A stretch of 64,000 bases of DNA from Burkholderia sp. lig30 (GCF_000687455.2 NZ_JGVW01000069.1:35789-99788), one strand, 5' to 3'. Shown: positions 48,473-60,208, numbered from the stretch's first letter. The notes: generated by a model from the letters alone, not told the origin. A program made the numbers and translations.

Positions 48473-49087
48473 ATGCCCGACTTCATGCTGTTTCTCGCCA
48501 CGTCGATCGCGATCACGCTCGCGCCCGGCCCGGACAACCTGCAGGTGCTCGCGCGCGGCATCTCGCAGGGCCGCGCGGCCGGCCTCGTCGCGGCGCTCGG
48601 GTTTGCCGCCGGCGTGACCTTCCACACGACGCTCGCGGCGCTCGGCGTCGCCGCCGTGCTGCGCGGCTCGCCGGTCGCGTTCCACCTGCTGAAGCTCGCG
48701 GGCGCCGCGTACCTGATCTGGATCGGCATCAAGGCGCTCCGCAGCGACGGGCTCGCGACCGCGCACGCGCGCGCGCCGCAGCCGCTCGCGACGATCTTCC
48801 GGCAGAGCGTGATCGGCAACATGCTGAATCCGAAGGTCACGCTGTTTTTCGTCGTGTTCCTGCCGCAGTTCGTCGATCCACACGGCACGCAGCGCGTGAC
48901 GCTGCAGATGTTCGAGCTGGGCGCGCTGTTCATGCTGCAGACGGCCGTGATCTTCTCGCTGTTCGGCATGTGCGCCGGCACGATCGGCACATGGCTGAAG
49001 CGCCGCCCGCGCGCGGGCGTGTGGCTCGACCGGCTGGCCGGCGCGACGTTCGTCGCGATCGGCATCCGCGTCGCACTCAACGATTGA
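48473..49087 (+). CDS. LysE/RhtB-family amino acid exporter
   Basis: 204-residue inner-membrane protein with about six helices and the family N-terminus (LAPGPDNLQVLARGISQGRAAG). LysE/RhtB proteins export amino acids or related compounds; the substrate cannot be told. Ends 11 nt before the NUDIX gene. Confidence 0.92.
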   Translation: MPDFMLFLATSIAITLAPGPDNLQVLARGISQGRAAGLVAALGFAAGVTFHTTLAALGVAAVLRGSPVAFHLLKLAGAAYLIWIGIKALRSDGLATAHARAPQPLATIFRQSVIGNMLNPKVTLFFVVFLPQFVDPHGTQRVTLQMFELGALFMLQTAVIFSLFGMCAGTIGTWLKRRPRAGVWLDRLAGATFVAIGIRVALND

Positions 49088-49098
49088 TGGAGCAGGCG

Positions 49099-49959
49099 AT
49101 GACATTTCCCTGCATTGCCGCGGCGCGCCGCTTCGATCCGGCCGCGCATCTGCGTTTCTACATCGCCGGCGTGCCGGTCGGCTGGGTGCGCCGTCATGAC
49201 GCGCCGCGCCTTGCGCGCTGGCCCGACGTGTTCGAGCTGAACGTCGACCGCGTGACGCTGTCCGACCGTTACGACTCGGTCGACTCGCGCAGCATGGCGC
49301 TCGCCAGCGCGATCGGCGCGCTCGCGGCCGAAGGCGCGATTCCCGGCTGGCGCGACGAGATCTACGCGATCCGCAACCGCTTCGACGATCCGCCGCTCGC
49401 GTACATCGAGCGGGCCGCGTCGCGCTTCTTCGGCACGCAGACCTATGCGGTGCATCTGAACGGCATCGTAGAATATACGGCTGCGGCCGACGGCGGCCCC
49501 GCCGTGCCGCAGATGTGGCTCGGCCGCCGCAGCGACACCAAGGCGACCGACCCGGGCATGCTCGACAACGTCGTCGCGGGCGGCATCGGCTGGGGGCTGG
49601 GCATTGTCGAGACGCTCGCGAAGGAGTGCCGCGAGGAAGCCGGCATTCCGGCCGGGCTGGCGGCGCGCGCGATCGCGGGCCGCGCGGTGCAGGTGCTGTG
49701 CTCGCTGCCGGAGGGAACGCAGTCGGAACTGATCTTCGTCTACGATCTGCCGCTGCCGCGCGACTTCGCGCCGCTCAACCAGGACGGCGAGGTGGCCGAG
49801 CATCTGCTGGCCGGCGTGCCCGAAGTAATCGGGTGGCTGCGCGAGGGCAGGGCGACGATGGACGCGAGCCTCGCGATGCTCGACACGCTGCTGCGTCACC
49901 GCTGGATTGCCGCCGGCGACGCCGCGGGCATCGACGCGCTGTTCGTGCCGGCCGCCTGA
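49099..49959 (+). CDS. Tnr3-like NUDIX hydrolase (DUF4743 family)
   Basis: 286 residues: N-terminal DUF4743 domain (about 1-120) and a NUDIX domain with the box GGIGWGLGIVETLAKECREE (about residues 159-178). In this family the first Glu of the classical GExxxxxxxREUxEE box is absent (LG in place of GE) while KECREEAGI remains. Related Tnr3-type enzymes remove damaged thiamine diphosphate analogues; that role is inferred. ATG 49099 is chosen as GGAG lies 6 nt upstream; ATG 49087 overlaps the lysE stop. Confidence 0.87.
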   Translation: MTFPCIAAARRFDPAAHLRFYIAGVPVGWVRRHDAPRLARWPDVFELNVDRVTLSDRYDSVDSRSMALASAIGALAAEGAIPGWRDEIYAIRNRFDDPPLAYIERAASRFFGTQTYAVHLNGIVEYTAAADGGPAVPQMWLGRRSDTKATDPGMLDNVVAGGIGWGLGIVETLAKECREEAGIPAGLAARAIAGRAVQVLCSLPEGTQSELIFVYDLPLPRDFAPLNQDGEVAEHLLAGVPEVIGWLREGRATMDASLAMLDTLLRHRWIAAGDAAGIDALFVPAA

Positions 49960-50016
49960 CGCGGCACCGGTGTCGGGCGGATACGGAAACTTGGAAAACG
50001 CAAGGGAGTAGCGGTC

Positions 50017-50901
50017 ATGCCGACCGATCACAGCTTTATCTTGAAACTGTCGTGCCCCGACCGGCGCGGCATTGTCCACGCTGTCTCGGGCTTCCTGCTG
50101 GAGCGCGGCAGCAACATCCTCGATTCGGCGCAGTTCGGCGACAGCCACACCGGCGAGTTCTTCATGCGCGTGCATTTCGACCAGAACGGCAGCGGCGCGG
50201 ACGCCGCGACGGCGCTCGACGCGCTGCGCGAACAGTTCGCGCCGCTCGCCGGGCAGTTCTCGATGCGCTGGGAGCTGCACGATGCATCGGTGAAGCCGCG
50301 CGTCGTGCTGATGGTGTCGAAGATTGGTCACTGCCTGAACGACCTGCTGTTCCGCTATCGCACCGGCCAGCTGCCGATCGAGATTCCGGCGATCGTGTCG
50401 AACCACAAGGATTTCTACCAGCTCGCCGCGAGCTATGACATCCCGTTCCATCATTTCCCGCTGGTGGGTGGCTCGTCCGACGACGCGAAGGCCGCGCAGG
50501 AGGCACGGGTGCTGGAGGTGATCGACGAGCACCAGGCGGATCTCGTCGTGCTCGCGCGCTACATGCAGATCCTGTCGCAGAACATGTGCGAGCGGCTCGC
50601 CGGCCGCGCGATCAACATCCACCATTCGTTCCTGCCGAGCTTCAAGGGCGCGAAGCCGTACTACCAGGCGTTCGACCGCGGCGTGAAGCTGATCGGCGCG
50701 ACTGCGCACTACGTGACGACCGACCTGGACGAAGGCCCGATCATCGAGCAGGAAGTCGAGCGCGTCGACCACAGCATGACGCCCGACCAGCTGACCGCGA
50801 TCGGCCGCGACGTCGAGTGCGTGACGCTCGCGCGCGCGGTGAAGTGGCACGTCGAGCACCGCATCGTGCTGAACGGGACCAAGACGGTCGTGTTCCGCTA
50901 A
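50017..50901 (+). CDS. purU: formyltetrahydrofolate deformylase
   Basis: 294-residue enzyme hydrolysing 10-formyl-THF to THF and formate, balancing one-carbon pools. N-terminal ACT domain (about 1-85) for effector binding; formyltransferase domain with the catalytic Asn-His-Asp set (INIHHSFLPSFKGAKPY, GATAHYVTTDLDEGPII). ATG 50017 has AAGGGAG upstream. Confidence 0.96.
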   Translation: MPTDHSFILKLSCPDRRGIVHAVSGFLLERGSNILDSAQFGDSHTGEFFMRVHFDQNGSGADAATALDALREQFAPLAGQFSMRWELHDASVKPRVVLMVSKIGHCLNDLLFRYRTGQLPIEIPAIVSNHKDFYQLAASYDIPFHHFPLVGGSSDDAKAAQEARVLEVIDEHQADLVVLARYMQILSQNMCERLAGRAINIHHSFLPSFKGAKPYYQAFDRGVKLIGATAHYVTTDLDEGPIIEQEVERVDHSMTPDQLTAIGRDVECVTLARAVKWHVEHRIVLNGTKTVVFR

Positions 50902-50926
50902 GCCGCGATCGGCCGCCGCATGTGAC

Positions 50927-50958
50927 AACGCCGCGCCCGGCAACGGGCGCGGCGTTTT
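50927..50958 (+). terminator. purU terminator
   Basis: 13-bp perfect stem AACGCCGCGCCCG / CGGGCGCGGCGTT with a GCAA tetraloop and four T at 50955-50958. Convergent with the AI-2E-family gene. Confidence 0.9.
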
Positions 50959-50982
50959 GCATCGAGCGGCCGGGCGGCGCGC

Positions 50983-52071
50983 TCAGACGAGCCGCAACGC
51001 GTGCAGCTCGCGCTTCAGGTACGCGTAGAAGATCGGTGCGGAGATCACGCCCGGCAGCCCGAATGCCGCTTCCATTACCAGCATCGCTAGCAGCAGTTCC
51101 CACGCGCGGGACTCGATCTGCCCGCCGACGATCCTCGCGTTCAGGAAATACTCGAACTTGTGGATCACGATCAGGAACGCGAGCGACGCGATCGCGGTGC
51201 CCATGCTCACCGACAGCGACACGGCGACGATCAGCGTGTTCGAGATCAGGTTGCCGATCACAGGCAACAGGCCGGTGATGAACGTGACGAGCACGAGCGT
51301 CTTCGACAGCGGCAGGTGCTCGTGGAACACCGGCAGCGCGATGAGCAGGTAGACGCCGGTGAAGAACGCGTTGATCGCCGAGATCTTGATCTGCGCGAAG
51401 ACGATCCGGCGGAACGCTTCCGCGAAGCGCGAGATGCGCGTGACGAGCGCGGTCGACAGCGGCATGCGCTGCTTGTTGTGCTCGACGCCGATCGCGATCA
51501 GCGCGCCGATGATCATCCCGAACAGCACGTGGCCGAACCCGCGCGCGAGCGTCTTGCCGCTTTGCTGGAGCTGGTCCATGTGCGTGTTCATCAGCACGGC
51601 CGCCTTCACCTTCATCTGCTCGACGTCGACCGGCAGCAGGTTCGCGATCCACGCAGGGGTGCGGGCGCGGGTCTGCTCGACGATCTGCATCAGCTGGCCG
51701 AGCAGGCTCTGCAGGTTCGGCACCGTATGCTCGAAGTGCTCGATGATGCCGACCGTGAGACCGGCGAGCGAGCCGACGATGGTCGCGGACAACAGCACGA
51801 CGGCGACCCAGCGGGCGCGCTGGCTCGACGTGTGACGCTCGATCACCGGGGCGATCGTGTGAACGAGCTGATAGACGAGCAGGCCGGCCAGGAGGCCGCC
51901 CAGCAGCTTCAGCTCGAGGACGAGCCACATCGAGACGAGTGCCACGATGTAACTGACGATCTCGATCGCGGACAGCTTCGGCAGGCTGAAATCGCTCGTC
52001 AGCCTGACGCTGCGCAGATGCGGCTCCCGGGCCTGCGATTCGTGCTGCGGCTCTTGTTGCTTCTCCATCAT
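50983..52071 (-). CDS. AI-2E family permease
   Basis: 362-residue membrane protein of the YhhT/TqsA/PerM family: six to eight hydrophobic helices, with the late signature GLLPVIGNLISNTLIV and GLPGVISAPIFYAYLK at the C-terminus. Members export autoinducer-2 or exchange Na+/H+; the substrate here is unknown. Two adjacent ATGs (52071, 52068) exist. Confidence 0.9.
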   Translation of the reverse strand: MMEKQQEPQHESQAREPHLRSVRLTSDFSLPKLSAIEIVSYIVALVSMWLVLELKLLGGLLAGLLVYQLVHTIAPVIERHTSSQRARWVAVVLLSATIVGSLAGLTVGIIEHFEHTVPNLQSLLGQLMQIVEQTRARTPAWIANLLPVDVEQMKVKAAVLMNTHMDQLQQSGKTLARGFGHVLFGMIIGALIAIGVEHNKQRMPLSTALVTRISRFAEAFRRIVFAQIKISAINAFFTGVYLLIALPVFHEHLPLSKTLVLVTFITGLLPVIGNLISNTLIVAVSLSVSMGTAIASLAFLIVIHKFEYFLNARIVGGQIESRAWELLLAMLVMEAAFGLPGVISAPIFYAYLKRELHALRLV

Positions 52072-52338
52072 TCATTCCTGGTGGCGGCCGGGGCCGGGTC
52101 GTGGCCGAGACGGCGCGACGTCCGGCGGGGCGGCGCTTGCCGCGCGGATGAAAAAGGCCGGCGGACAAACCTTACGACCGTAAAGTATAGCGTCCATTAT
52201 GGTCCGGAATACTGTGTTTCGCGCGTGGTGTAAACACAGGGGCACGCGGCGCGGCGCGCCGGACAGGCGGCGGAGCGAGGGAGAAACCGGCGCGCGGCCG
52301 GGGCGGCCGCGCGCGATGGACGGGAGGCGCCCCGCCGC

Positions 52339-55209
52339 CTACTTGCCGCTGCGCTTGAGCAGCGGCGCGAGGTACCTGCCGGTGAAGCTCGCCTTGGTCT
52401 TCGCGACCTGTTCCGGCGTGCCTTGCGCGATGATCTGTCCGCCGCCCGCGCCGCCTTCCGGGCCGAGATCGATCACCCAGTCGGCCGTCTTGATCACGTC
52501 GAGATTGTGCTCGATGATCACGACCGTGTTGCCCTGGTCGCGCAGCCGGTGGATCACTTCGAGCAGCAGTGCGATGTCGTGGAAATGCAGGCCGGTCGTC
52601 GGCTCGTCGAGGATGTACAGCGTGCGGCCGGTGTCGCGCTTGGAGAGCTCGAGCGACAGCTTCACGCGCTGCGCCTCGCCGCCCGACAGCGTCGTCGCCG
52701 ACTGGCCGAGGCGGATGTAGCCGAGGCCGACGTCGAGCAGCGTCTTCAGCTTGCGCGCGACGACGGGCACCGCGTTGAAGAATTCATACGCGTGCTCGAC
52801 CGTCATGTCGAGCACCTCGCTGATGTTCTTGCCCTTGTACTGGACTTCGAGCGTCTCGCGGTTGTAGCGCTTGCCGTGGCAGACGTCGCACGGCACGTAG
52901 ACGTCCGGCAGGAAGTGCATCTCGACCTTCAGCACGCCGTCGCCCTGGCACGCCTCGCAGCGGCCGCCCTTCACGTTGAACGAGAAGCGGCCCGGATCGT
53001 AGCCGCGCTCCTTCGAGGTCGGCACGCCCGAGAACAGCTCGCGGATCGGCGTGAACACGCCGGTATACGTGGCCGGATTCGAGCGCGGCGTGCGGCCGAT
53101 CGGCGACTGGTCGACGTTGATCACCTTGTCGAAGTGCTCGAGGCCCTCGATCGCCTCGTGCGGCGCCGGCTCGGCCGACGAGCCGTACAGGTGGCGCGCG
53201 ACCGCGTGGTACAGCGTGTCGTTGATCAGCGTCGACTTGCCGGAGCCCGACACGCCGGTGATGCAGGCCAGCAGGCCGACCGGCAGCTCGAGCGTGACGT
53301 GCTTCAGGTTGTTGCCGTGCGCGTCGACGATGCGCAGCATCCGCGCGGGATCGGGCGCGATCCGCTCGTCGGGGAAGTCGATCGTGCGCTTGCCGGACAG
53401 GTATTGGCCCGTCAGCGACGCCGGGTCGGCCTGCACCTGCTTCGGCGTGCCTTCGGCGACCACCTGGCCGCCGTGCTCGCCCGCGCCCGGACCCATGTCG
53501 ACGACGTAGTCGGCGGTGCGGATCATGTCCTCGTCGTGCTCGACGACGATCACCGAGTTGCCGAGGTCGCGCAGGTGCTTGAGCGTCGCGATCAGCCGGT
53601 CGTTGTCGCGCTGGTGCAGGCCGATCGACGGCTCGTCGAGCACGTACATCACGCCGGTCAGGCCGGAGCCGATCTGCGACGCGAGCCGGATGCGCTGCGC
53701 CTCGCCGCCCGACAGCGTTTCGGCGCTGCGCTCCAGCGACAGGTAATCGAGGCCGACATTGTTGAGGAACGTCAACCGCGCGACGATTTCCTTGATCACC
53801 TTGTCGGCGATCTCGCGCTTTGCGCCGTCGAGCGTGAGGCCGTCGAAGTAGCCGAGCGCGTCGCGCAGCGGCCAGCTGCTCACTTCGTAGATCCCGCGCG
53901 CGTAGTCGCCCGCGCCGAGCCGCACGTAGCGCGCCTCGCGGCGCAGGCGGGTGCCGTCGCACGACGGGCACGGCTGGTTGTTCTGGTATTTCGACAGCTC
54001 TTCGCGCACCGCGACCGAATCGGTCTCGCGGTAGCGGCGTTCGAGGTTCGGGATGATCCCTTCGAATACATGCTCGCGGACCGTCGTGCGGCCGCGCTCG
54101 TTGATGTACGAGAACGGGATCGTCTGCTTGCCGGAGCCGGACAGCAGCACCTTCCTGATCTTCTCGGGCAGGTCCTCGAATGCAGTGTCGATGTCGAAGT
54201 CGTAGAACGCCGCGAGGCTCTGCAGCATCTGGAAGTAGAACTGGTTGCGCCGGTCCCAGCCCTTCACCGCGCCTGCCGCGAGCGACAGCGACGGATGCGC
54301 GACGACCCGCTTCGGATCGAAGAACGTGATCTGGCCGAGGCCGTCGCATTCCGGGCACGCGCCCATCGGGTTGTTGAACGAGAACAGCCGCGGCTCCAGC
54401 TCCTGCAGCGAATACGAGCAGACCGGGCACGCGAACTTCGAGCTGAACAGGTATTCCTTGTCCGTATCCATCTCGAGCGCGATCGCGCGGCCGTCGGCGA
54501 GGCGCAGCGCGGTCTCGAACGACTCGGCGAGGCGCTGCTTCATGTCCGGGCGCACCTTCAGGCGGTCGACGACGACGTCGATCGTGTGCTTGTCGTTCTT
54601 CTTGAGCTTCGGCAGCGAATCCACCTCGTAGATCTTCGCGACGCCTTCATTCGCGGTGCCGCCGCCCGAGCGCACCCGAAAACGCACGAAGCCCTGCGCC
54701 TGCATGTCCTCGAACAGCTCGGCGTGCTCGCCCTTGCGGTTCGCGACGACGGGCGCGAGGATCATCAGCCTGGTTTCCTCCGGCAGCGCGAGCGCGGCGT
54801 CGACCATTTGCGACACGCTTTGCGCCTCGAGCGGGGTTTCGTGGTCCGGGCAGTACGGCGTGCCGACCCGCGCGTACAGGAGCCGCAGGTAGTCGTGGAT
54901 TTCCGTGACCGTGCCGACCGTCGAGCGCGGGTTGTGGGACGTCGCCTTCTGCTCGATCGAGATCGCGGGCGACAGGCCCTCGATCAGGTCGACGTCCGGC
55001 TTTTCCATCAATTGCAGGAACTGGCGCGCGTACGCCGACAGGCTCTCGACGTAGCGGCGCTGGCCTTCTGCATAGAGGGTATCGAAAGCGAGCGACGACT
55101 TGCCCGATCCGGACAGGCCGGTAATCACGACCAGCTTGTGGCGCGGCAGGTCGAGATTGACGTTCTTCAGGTTGTGGGTGCGTGCCCCACGGATACGGAT
55201 TTGTTCCAT
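52339..55209 (-). CDS. uvrA: excinuclease ABC subunit A
   Basis: 956-residue damage-recognition ATPase of nucleotide excision repair. Two ABC ATPase modules (Walker [10 protein letters not shown] near residue 33 and GVSGSGKST near 645), two zinc modules (CPVC ... CPEC and CEAC ... CDVC), LSGGEAQR signatures in both halves. ATG 55209 gives the conserved [16 protein letters not shown]; the upstream 66-codon extension is rejected. Divergent from the MFS gene. A leftward TATAGT at 55244-55249 may be its -10. Confidence 0.98.
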   Translation of the reverse strand: MEQIRIRGARTHNLKNVNLDLPRHKLVVITGLSGSGKSSLAFDTLYAEGQRRYVESLSAYARQFLQLMEKPDVDLIEGLSPAISIEQKATSHNPRSTVGTVTEIHDYLRLLYARVGTPYCPDHETPLEAQSVSQMVDAALALPEETRLMILAPVVANRKGEHAELFEDMQAQGFVRFRVRSGGGTANEGVAKIYEVDSLPKLKKNDKHTIDVVVDRLKVRPDMKQRLAESFETALRLADGRAIALEMDTDKEYLFSSKFACPVCSYSLQELEPRLFSFNNPMGACPECDGLGQITFFDPKRVVAHPSLSLAAGAVKGWDRRNQFYFQMLQSLAAFYDFDIDTAFEDLPEKIRKVLLSGSGKQTIPFSYINERGRTTVREHVFEGIIPNLERRYRETDSVAVREELSKYQNNQPCPSCDGTRLRREARYVRLGAGDYARGIYEVSSWPLRDALGYFDGLTLDGAKREIADKVIKEIVARLTFLNNVGLDYLSLERSAETLSGGEAQRIRLASQIGSGLTGVMYVLDEPSIGLHQRDNDRLIATLKHLRDLGNSVIVVEHDEDMIRTADYVVDMGPGAGEHGGQVVAEGTPKQVQADPASLTGQYLSGKRTIDFPDERIAPDPARMLRIVDAHGNNLKHVTLELPVGLLACITGVSGSGKSTLINDTLYHAVARHLYGSSAEPAPHEAIEGLEHFDKVINVDQSPIGRTPRSNPATYTGVFTPIRELFSGVPTSKERGYDPGRFSFNVKGGRCEACQGDGVLKVEMHFLPDVYVPCDVCHGKRYNRETLEVQYKGKNISEVLDMTVEHAYEFFNAVPVVARKLKTLLDVGLGYIRLGQSATTLSGGEAQRVKLSLELSKRDTGRTLYILDEPTTGLHFHDIALLLEVIHRLRDQGNTVVIIEHNLDVIKTADWVIDLGPEGGAGGGQIIAQGTPEQVAKTKASFTGRYLAPLLKRSGK

Positions 55210-55468
55210 GAACCTGGCGAAAGAGGAGGAAACCAAACCTGCTACTATAACGGCTTTTCGAGACCGTCGTTGGGGGCTCCCGGCCTTGGCAGCAGCTGTC
55301 TGCAGGGCGGTGAGCGCGTCCGCGATCGGCCGCGCCAGACCGGCTTCGCGCGGGGCATACCGTCGCCAGGCGGCCGCTCGACGGGGCCGGACCGACGGCC
55401 CTGCCAACGGTCCGAATCTTCAGCCGCCCGCAGCCGCCGGCATTTCGACCCATCGAAACGCAATCCCG

Positions 55469-56656
55469 ATGTCCAATCCGTCCGCCACGTCTTCCCGAAT
55501 GACTGCGCCCGAGCTGCGCGCGACCGCGTCGCTCGCGGCGATTTTCGCGCTGCGCATGCTCGGCCTGTTCATGATCATGCCGGTGTTCTCCGTTTACGCG
55601 AAAACCATCCCGGGCGGCGACAACGTGCTGCTCGTCGGCATCGCGCTCGGCGCATACGGCGTCACGCAATCGCTGCTGTACATCTTCTACGGCTGGGCGT
55701 CCGACAAGTTCGGCCGCAAGCCGGTGATCGCGACGGGCCTGCTCATCTTCGCGATCGGCAGCTTCGTCGCCGCGTTCGCGCACGACATCACGTGGATCAT
55801 CGTCGGCCGGGTCATTCAGGGGATGGGGGCCGTATCGTCCGCGGTGCTCGCGTACATCGCCGACCTGACCTCCGAGCAGAACCGCACGAAGGCGATGGCG
55901 ATGGTGGGCGGCAGCATCGGCGTGTCGTTCGCGGTCGCGATCGTCGGCGCGCCGATCGTGTTCCACTGGGTCGGCATGAGCGGGCTGTTCACGCTCGTCG
56001 GCGTGCTGTCGGTGCTCGCGATCGGCGTCGTGCTGTGGGTGGTGCCGAACGCGCAGAAGCCGGTGCACGTGCCCGCGCCGTTCGCGGAAGTGCTGCACAA
56101 CGTCGAGCTGCTGCGCCTGAACTTCGGCGTGCTCGCGCTGCACGCGACGCAGACCGCGCTGTTTCTCGTCGTGCCGCGCCTGCTCGTCGACGCGGGGCTG
56201 CCGGTCGCGACGCACTGGAAGATCTACCTGCCGGTGATGGGGCTGTCGTTCGTGATGATGGTGCCCGCGATCATCGTCGCCGAGAAAAGGGGCAAGATGA
56301 AGCCGGTGCTGCTCGGCGGCATCGCGGCTATCCTGATCGGCCAATTGTTGTTGGGCACGGCGCCGCATACCATTCTGATTATCGCGGCGATCCTGTTCGT
56401 CTACTTCCTCGGCTTCAACATCCTGGAGGCGTCGCAGCCTTCGCTGGTGTCGAAGCTCGCGCCCGGCTCGCGCAAGGGCGCGGCCACCGGCGTGTACAAC
56501 ACGACGCAGTCGATCGGGCTCGCGCTCGGCGGCGTGGCGGGCGGCTGGCTGCTGAAGCACGGCGGCGCGGACACCGTGTTCCTGACGTGCTCGGGGCTCG
56601 TTGCCGCGTGGCTTATAATCGCGGCCGGCATGAAGCCGCCGCCGCGCAAGGCCTGA
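55469..56656 (+). CDS. MFS transporter
   Basis: 395-residue 12-helix major facilitator. The loop 2-3 signature [12 protein letters not shown] is clear, with [10 protein letters not shown] at the first loop, and a second-half helix set ending near residue 385. It resembles YajR-type drug/proton antiporters, but the substrate is unknown. It precedes ssb on the same strand, the usual uvrA-MFS-ssb order in this group. Confidence 0.92.
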   Translation: MSNPSATSSRMTAPELRATASLAAIFALRMLGLFMIMPVFSVYAKTIPGGDNVLLVGIALGAYGVTQSLLYIFYGWASDKFGRKPVIATGLLIFAIGSFVAAFAHDITWIIVGRVIQGMGAVSSAVLAYIADLTSEQNRTKAMAMVGGSIGVSFAVAIVGAPIVFHWVGMSGLFTLVGVLSVLAIGVVLWVVPNAQKPVHVPAPFAEVLHNVELLRLNFGVLALHATQTALFLVVPRLLVDAGLPVATHWKIYLPVMGLSFVMMVPAIIVAEKRGKMKPVLLGGIAAILIGQLLLGTAPHTILIIAAILFVYFLGFNILEASQPSLVSKLAPGSRKGAATGVYNTTQSIGLALGGVAGGWLLKHGGADTVFLTCSGLVAAWLIIAAGMKPPPRKA

Positions 56657-56762
56657 CACCTGACCCGAGCCGGCGCCGGCGGCGCGTTCCCCGGAGAGCC
56701 GGCCGACGGAACCCGCGAGCGGCCCTGCGTGCCGCTCGGCATCGAATTTTTTGGAGAAACAC

Positions 56763-57302
56763 ATGGCATCCGTCAACAAGGTCATTCTCGTCGGCAATCT
56801 CGGCGCCGATCCCGAAGTGCGCTACCTGCCGAGCGGGGACGCGGTCGCGAACATCCGTCTCGCGACGACCGATCGCTACAAGGACAAGGCGAGCGGCGAA
56901 TTCAAGGAAATGACCGAGTGGCACCGCGTGGCGTTCTTCGGCCGCCTCGCGGAGATCGTCAACGAGTACCTGAAGAAAGGCTCGTCGGTCTATATCGAAG
57001 GCCGTATCCGTACCCGCAAGTGGCAAGGCCAGGACGGGCAGGACCGGTACTCGACGGAAATCGTCGCCGACCAGATGCAGATGCTCGGCGGCCGTGGTGG
57101 TTCGGGCGGCGGCGGCGGTGGCGGTGATGAAGGCGGTTACGGCGGTGGCTATGGCGGCGGTGGCGGCCGTGGCGAGCAGATGGAGCGTGGCGGCGGTGGC
57201 CGTGCAGGCGGCGCGGCCCGTGGCGGCGGCGCAGCGCAGAGCCGTCCGAGCGCGCCGGCAGGCGGCGGGTTCGATGAAATGGACGACGATATTCCGTTCT
57301 GA
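56763..57302 (+). CDS. ssb: single-stranded DNA-binding protein
   Basis: 179-residue SSB. OB-fold about 1-110 ([21 protein letters not shown]), a very Gly-rich flexible linker (about 115-165) and the acidic C-terminal tip DDDIPF that recruits repair and replication partners. ATG 56763 has GGAG 8 nt upstream. Terminator follows. Confidence 0.98.
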   Translation: MASVNKVILVGNLGADPEVRYLPSGDAVANIRLATTDRYKDKASGEFKEMTEWHRVAFFGRLAEIVNEYLKKGSSVYIEGRIRTRKWQGQDGQDRYSTEIVADQMQMLGGRGGSGGGGGGGDEGGYGGGYGGGGGRGEQMERGGGGRAGGAARGGGAAQSRPSAPAGGGFDEMDDDIPF

Positions 57303-57330
57303 GGTCCCGCAACCGCAAGCCGTAACAATG

Positions 57331-57356
57331 AACCCCGCCTTCCGGCGGGGTTTTTT
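57331..57356 (+). terminator. ssb terminator
   Basis: AACCCCGCC / GGCGGGGTT with TTCC loop and a six-T tail ending at 57356. Confidence 0.92.
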
Positions 57357-57423
57357 ATATCTATCCGGGATGCGTGGCATCCCGGTGCGACTCCTGCCCG
57401 CGCCAGGTTTCCGGCGGCAACGC

Positions 57424-57464
57424 AAAAAAAATGGCGCCGCGGGCGATAAGCCCGAGGCGCCATT
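57424..57464 (-). terminator. acnB terminator
   Basis: AATGGCGCC / GGCGCCATT (57430-57438, 57456-57464) with an inner GGGC / GCCC stem (57441-57444, 57450-57453) and a run of T on the leftward strand (57424-57430). Confidence 0.88.
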
Positions 57465-57510
57465 CCGTGGCGCTACGACGAAAACAACCCGCCGTAGCCC
57501 GACAGCACGT

Positions 57511-60096
57511 TTAGATCTTCACGGTGTCGGCGACTTCCTTGAAGTCTTCGATCTGGTCGAAGTTCATGTACTTGTAGATCTGGTCGCCGTTGGCGTTGAT
57601 CACGCCGATGTCGGCCATGTACTCGTCCTTGGTCGGGATCTTGCCCAGACGCGAGCAGATCGCCGCCAGTTCCGCCGAGCCGAGGTACACGTTCGTGTTC
57701 TTGCCCAGGCGGTTCGGGAAGTTACGGGTCGACGTCGACATGACCGTCGCGCCTTCGCGCACCTGTGCCTGGTTGCCCATGCACAGCGAGCAGCCCGGCA
57801 TTTCGGTGCGGGCACCGGCCGTGCCGAAGACGCCGTAGTGGCCTTCCTCGGTCAGCTGCTTCTGGTCCATCTTGGTCGGCGGAGCCACCCACAGCTTGAC
57901 CGGGATGTCGCGCTTGCCTTCCAGCAGCTTCGACGCGGCACGGAAGTGACCGATGTTGGTCATGCACGAGCCGATGAACACTTCGTCGATCTTGGCGCCG
58001 GCCACGTCGGACAGCGTCTTCACGTCGTCCGGATCGTTCGGGCATGCCACGATCGGCTCGTGGACGTCGGCCAGGTCGATCTCGATGACGGCCGCGTATT
58101 CGGCGTCTGCATCCGGCGACAGCAGTTGCGGGTCGGCCAGCCACTGCTCCATCGCCTTGATGCGGCGCTGCAGGCTGCGCGGGTCCTGGTAGCCCTCGGC
58201 GATCATCCACTTCAGCAGCGTGATGTTGCTGTTGAGGTATTCGATGATCGGTTCCTTGTTCAGGTGGACCGTGCAACCGGCGGCCGAGCGCTCGGCGGAC
58301 GCATCCGACAGTTCGAACGCTTGCTCGACCTTCAGGTCGGGCAGGCCTTCGATTTCGAGAATGCGGCCCGAGAAGATGTTCTTCTTGCCTTGCTTGGCAA
58401 CCGTCAGCATGCCCTGCTTGATCGCGTACAGCGGAATCGCGTTGACCAGGTCACGCAGGGTCACGCCCGGCTGCATCTTGCCCTTGAAGCGGACCAGCAC
58501 CGATTCCGGCATGTCCAGCGGCATCGTGCCGGTGGCAGCGGCAAAGGCGACCAGGCCCGAACCGGCCGGGAAGCTGATGCCGATCGGGAAGCGGGTGTGC
58601 GAGTCGCCGCCGGTGCCCACGGTGTCGGGCAGCAGCATGCGGTTCAGCCACGAGTGGATCACGCCGTCGCCCGGGCGCAGCGCGATGCCGCCACGGGTGC
58701 TGATGAAGTTCGGCAGCGTGTGGTGCGTCTTCACGTCCACCGGCTTCGGATAAGCGGCGGTGTGGCAGAACGACTGCATCACGAGGTCGGCCGAGAAGCC
58801 CAGGCACGCCAGGTCCTTCAGTTCGTCGCGGGTCATCGGGCCCGTGGTGTCCTGCGAGCCCACCGAGGTCATCTTCGGTTCGCAGTACGTGCCCGGGCGG
58901 ATGCCCTGGCCTGCCGGCAGGCCGCACGCGCGGCCGACCATCTTCTGGGCCAGCGAGAAGCCCTTGCCGGTGTCGACCGGCTGATGCGGGTGGCGGAACT
59001 GGGTCGACGGGGCCAGGCCCAGCGCTTCGCGCGCCTTGGCGGTCAGGCCGCGGCCGATGATCAGCGGAATGCGGCCGCCGGCGCGCACTTCGTCGAACAG
59101 CACGTCGGACTTGACCTGGAACTCGGCGATCACCTGGCCGTTCTTCAGGGCCTTGCCTTCGTACGGGCGCAGTTCGACCACGTCGCCCATTTCCATCTGC
59201 GACACGTCGAGTTCGATCGGCAGTGCGCCGGCGTCTTCCATCGTGTTGTAGAAGATCGGGGCGATCTTGCCGCCCAGGCACACGCCGCCGAAGCGCTTGT
59301 TCGGGACGAACGGGATGTCTTCACCCGTGAACCACAGCACCGAGTTGGTGGCCGACTTGCGCGAGGAGCCGGTGCCGACCACGTCGCCCACGTACGCGAC
59401 CAGGTGACCCTTTTCCTTCAGCGACTCGATGAACTTGACCGGGCCGCGCTTGCCGTCTTCTTCCGGGGTGATGCCGGGACGGGCGTTCTTCAGCATCGCC
59501 AGCGCGTGCATCGGGATGTCCGGGCGGGTGGTGGCGTCCGGGGCCGGCGACAGGTCGTCGGTGTTGGTTTCGCCCGTCACCTTGAAGACGGTGATGGTCA
59601 GGCTTTGCGGCACTTCCGGACGGCTGGTGAACCATTCGGCGTCGGCCCAGCTTTGCAGCACGGCCTTGGCGTGAACGTTGCCCTTCTCGGCCAGTTCCTG
59701 GACGTCATGGAACTGGTCGAACATCAGGAGGGTCTTCTTCAGCGCGTTGGCGGCTACGGCGGCCACGGCTTCGTCGGACAGCAGCTCGATCAGCGGCTGG
59801 ATGTTGTAGCCGCCCAGCATCGTGCCGAGCAGTTCGGTGGCGCGCTCGCGCGAGATCAGCGCGCAGGCGGTCTGGCCTTTGGCCACGGCGGCCAGGAAGC
59901 CAGCCTTCACGCGGGCGGCTTCGTCGACGCCGGCGGGCACACGGTGGGTGATCAGGTCGAGCAGGGTCTGCTCTTCGCCGGCGGGCGGGTTCGTCAGCAG
60001 TTCCACCAGTTCGGCGGTTTGCTGAGCCGTCAGCGGCAGGGGAGGAATACCGAGCGCGGCGCGGGCGGCCACGTGAGCACGAAAGTTTTCAAGCAT
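57511..60096 (-). CDS. acnB: bifunctional aconitate hydratase B / 2-methylisocitrate dehydratase
   Basis: 861-residue TCA-cycle aconitase B. N-terminal HEAT-like domain ([20 protein letters not shown]), swivel domain, then the Fe-S core with cysteines in [11 protein letters not shown] and [11 protein letters not shown]. AcnB also binds mRNA when the cluster is lost and acts in propionate metabolism. A strong sigma-70-like promoter lies 81 nt upstream with a palindrome just behind the -35. Confidence 0.98.
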   Translation of the reverse strand: MLENFRAHVAARAALGIPPLPLTAQQTAELVELLTNPPAGEEQTLLDLITHRVPAGVDEAARVKAGFLAAVAKGQTACALISRERATELLGTMLGGYNIQPLIELLSDEAVAAVAANALKKTLLMFDQFHDVQELAEKGNVHAKAVLQSWADAEWFTSRPEVPQSLTITVFKVTGETNTDDLSPAPDATTRPDIPMHALAMLKNARPGITPEEDGKRGPVKFIESLKEKGHLVAYVGDVVGTGSSRKSATNSVLWFTGEDIPFVPNKRFGGVCLGGKIAPIFYNTMEDAGALPIELDVSQMEMGDVVELRPYEGKALKNGQVIAEFQVKSDVLFDEVRAGGRIPLIIGRGLTAKAREALGLAPSTQFRHPHQPVDTGKGFSLAQKMVGRACGLPAGQGIRPGTYCEPKMTSVGSQDTTGPMTRDELKDLACLGFSADLVMQSFCHTAAYPKPVDVKTHHTLPNFISTRGGIALRPGDGVIHSWLNRMLLPDTVGTGGDSHTRFPIGISFPAGSGLVAFAAATGTMPLDMPESVLVRFKGKMQPGVTLRDLVNAIPLYAIKQGMLTVAKQGKKNIFSGRILEIEGLPDLKVEQAFELSDASAERSAAGCTVHLNKEPIIEYLNSNITLLKWMIAEGYQDPRSLQRRIKAMEQWLADPQLLSPDADAEYAAVIEIDLADVHEPIVACPNDPDDVKTLSDVAGAKIDEVFIGSCMTNIGHFRAASKLLEGKRDIPVKLWVAPPTKMDQKQLTEEGHYGVFGTAGARTEMPGCSLCMGNQAQVREGATVMSTSTRNFPNRLGKNTNVYLGSAELAAICSRLGKIPTKDEYMADIGVINANGDQIYKYMNFDQIEDFKEVADTVKI

Positions 60097-60176
60097 GGGG
60101 GGACCTGCTGATATGACGTTTCAGGGGGAGGCTTTTCAGGCACTCCGAGGCTGTTCCGGGCATTGCTTCGATCGCG

Positions 60177-60205
60177 ATTCTAGTCTCAATATCATGCAAC
60201 GTCAA
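60177..60205 (-). promoter_or_regulatory. acnB sigma-70 promoter
   Basis: Leftward -35 TTGACG (60200-60205), 17-bp spacer and -10 TAGAAT (60177-60182). Predicted start near 60170 gives a leader of about 74 nt. Confidence 0.75.
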
Positions 60206-60208
60206 AGA

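Noticed and set aside
52423..56913. 1496-codon plus-strand ORF
   Set aside because: It lies antisense to uvrA and then out of frame with the MFS gene; the translation is low-complexity Arg/Ala-rich, as expected of shadow frames in high-GC DNA.
57094..60111. 1005-codon plus-strand ORF
   Set aside because: Antisense shadow of acnB running out of ssb in another frame.
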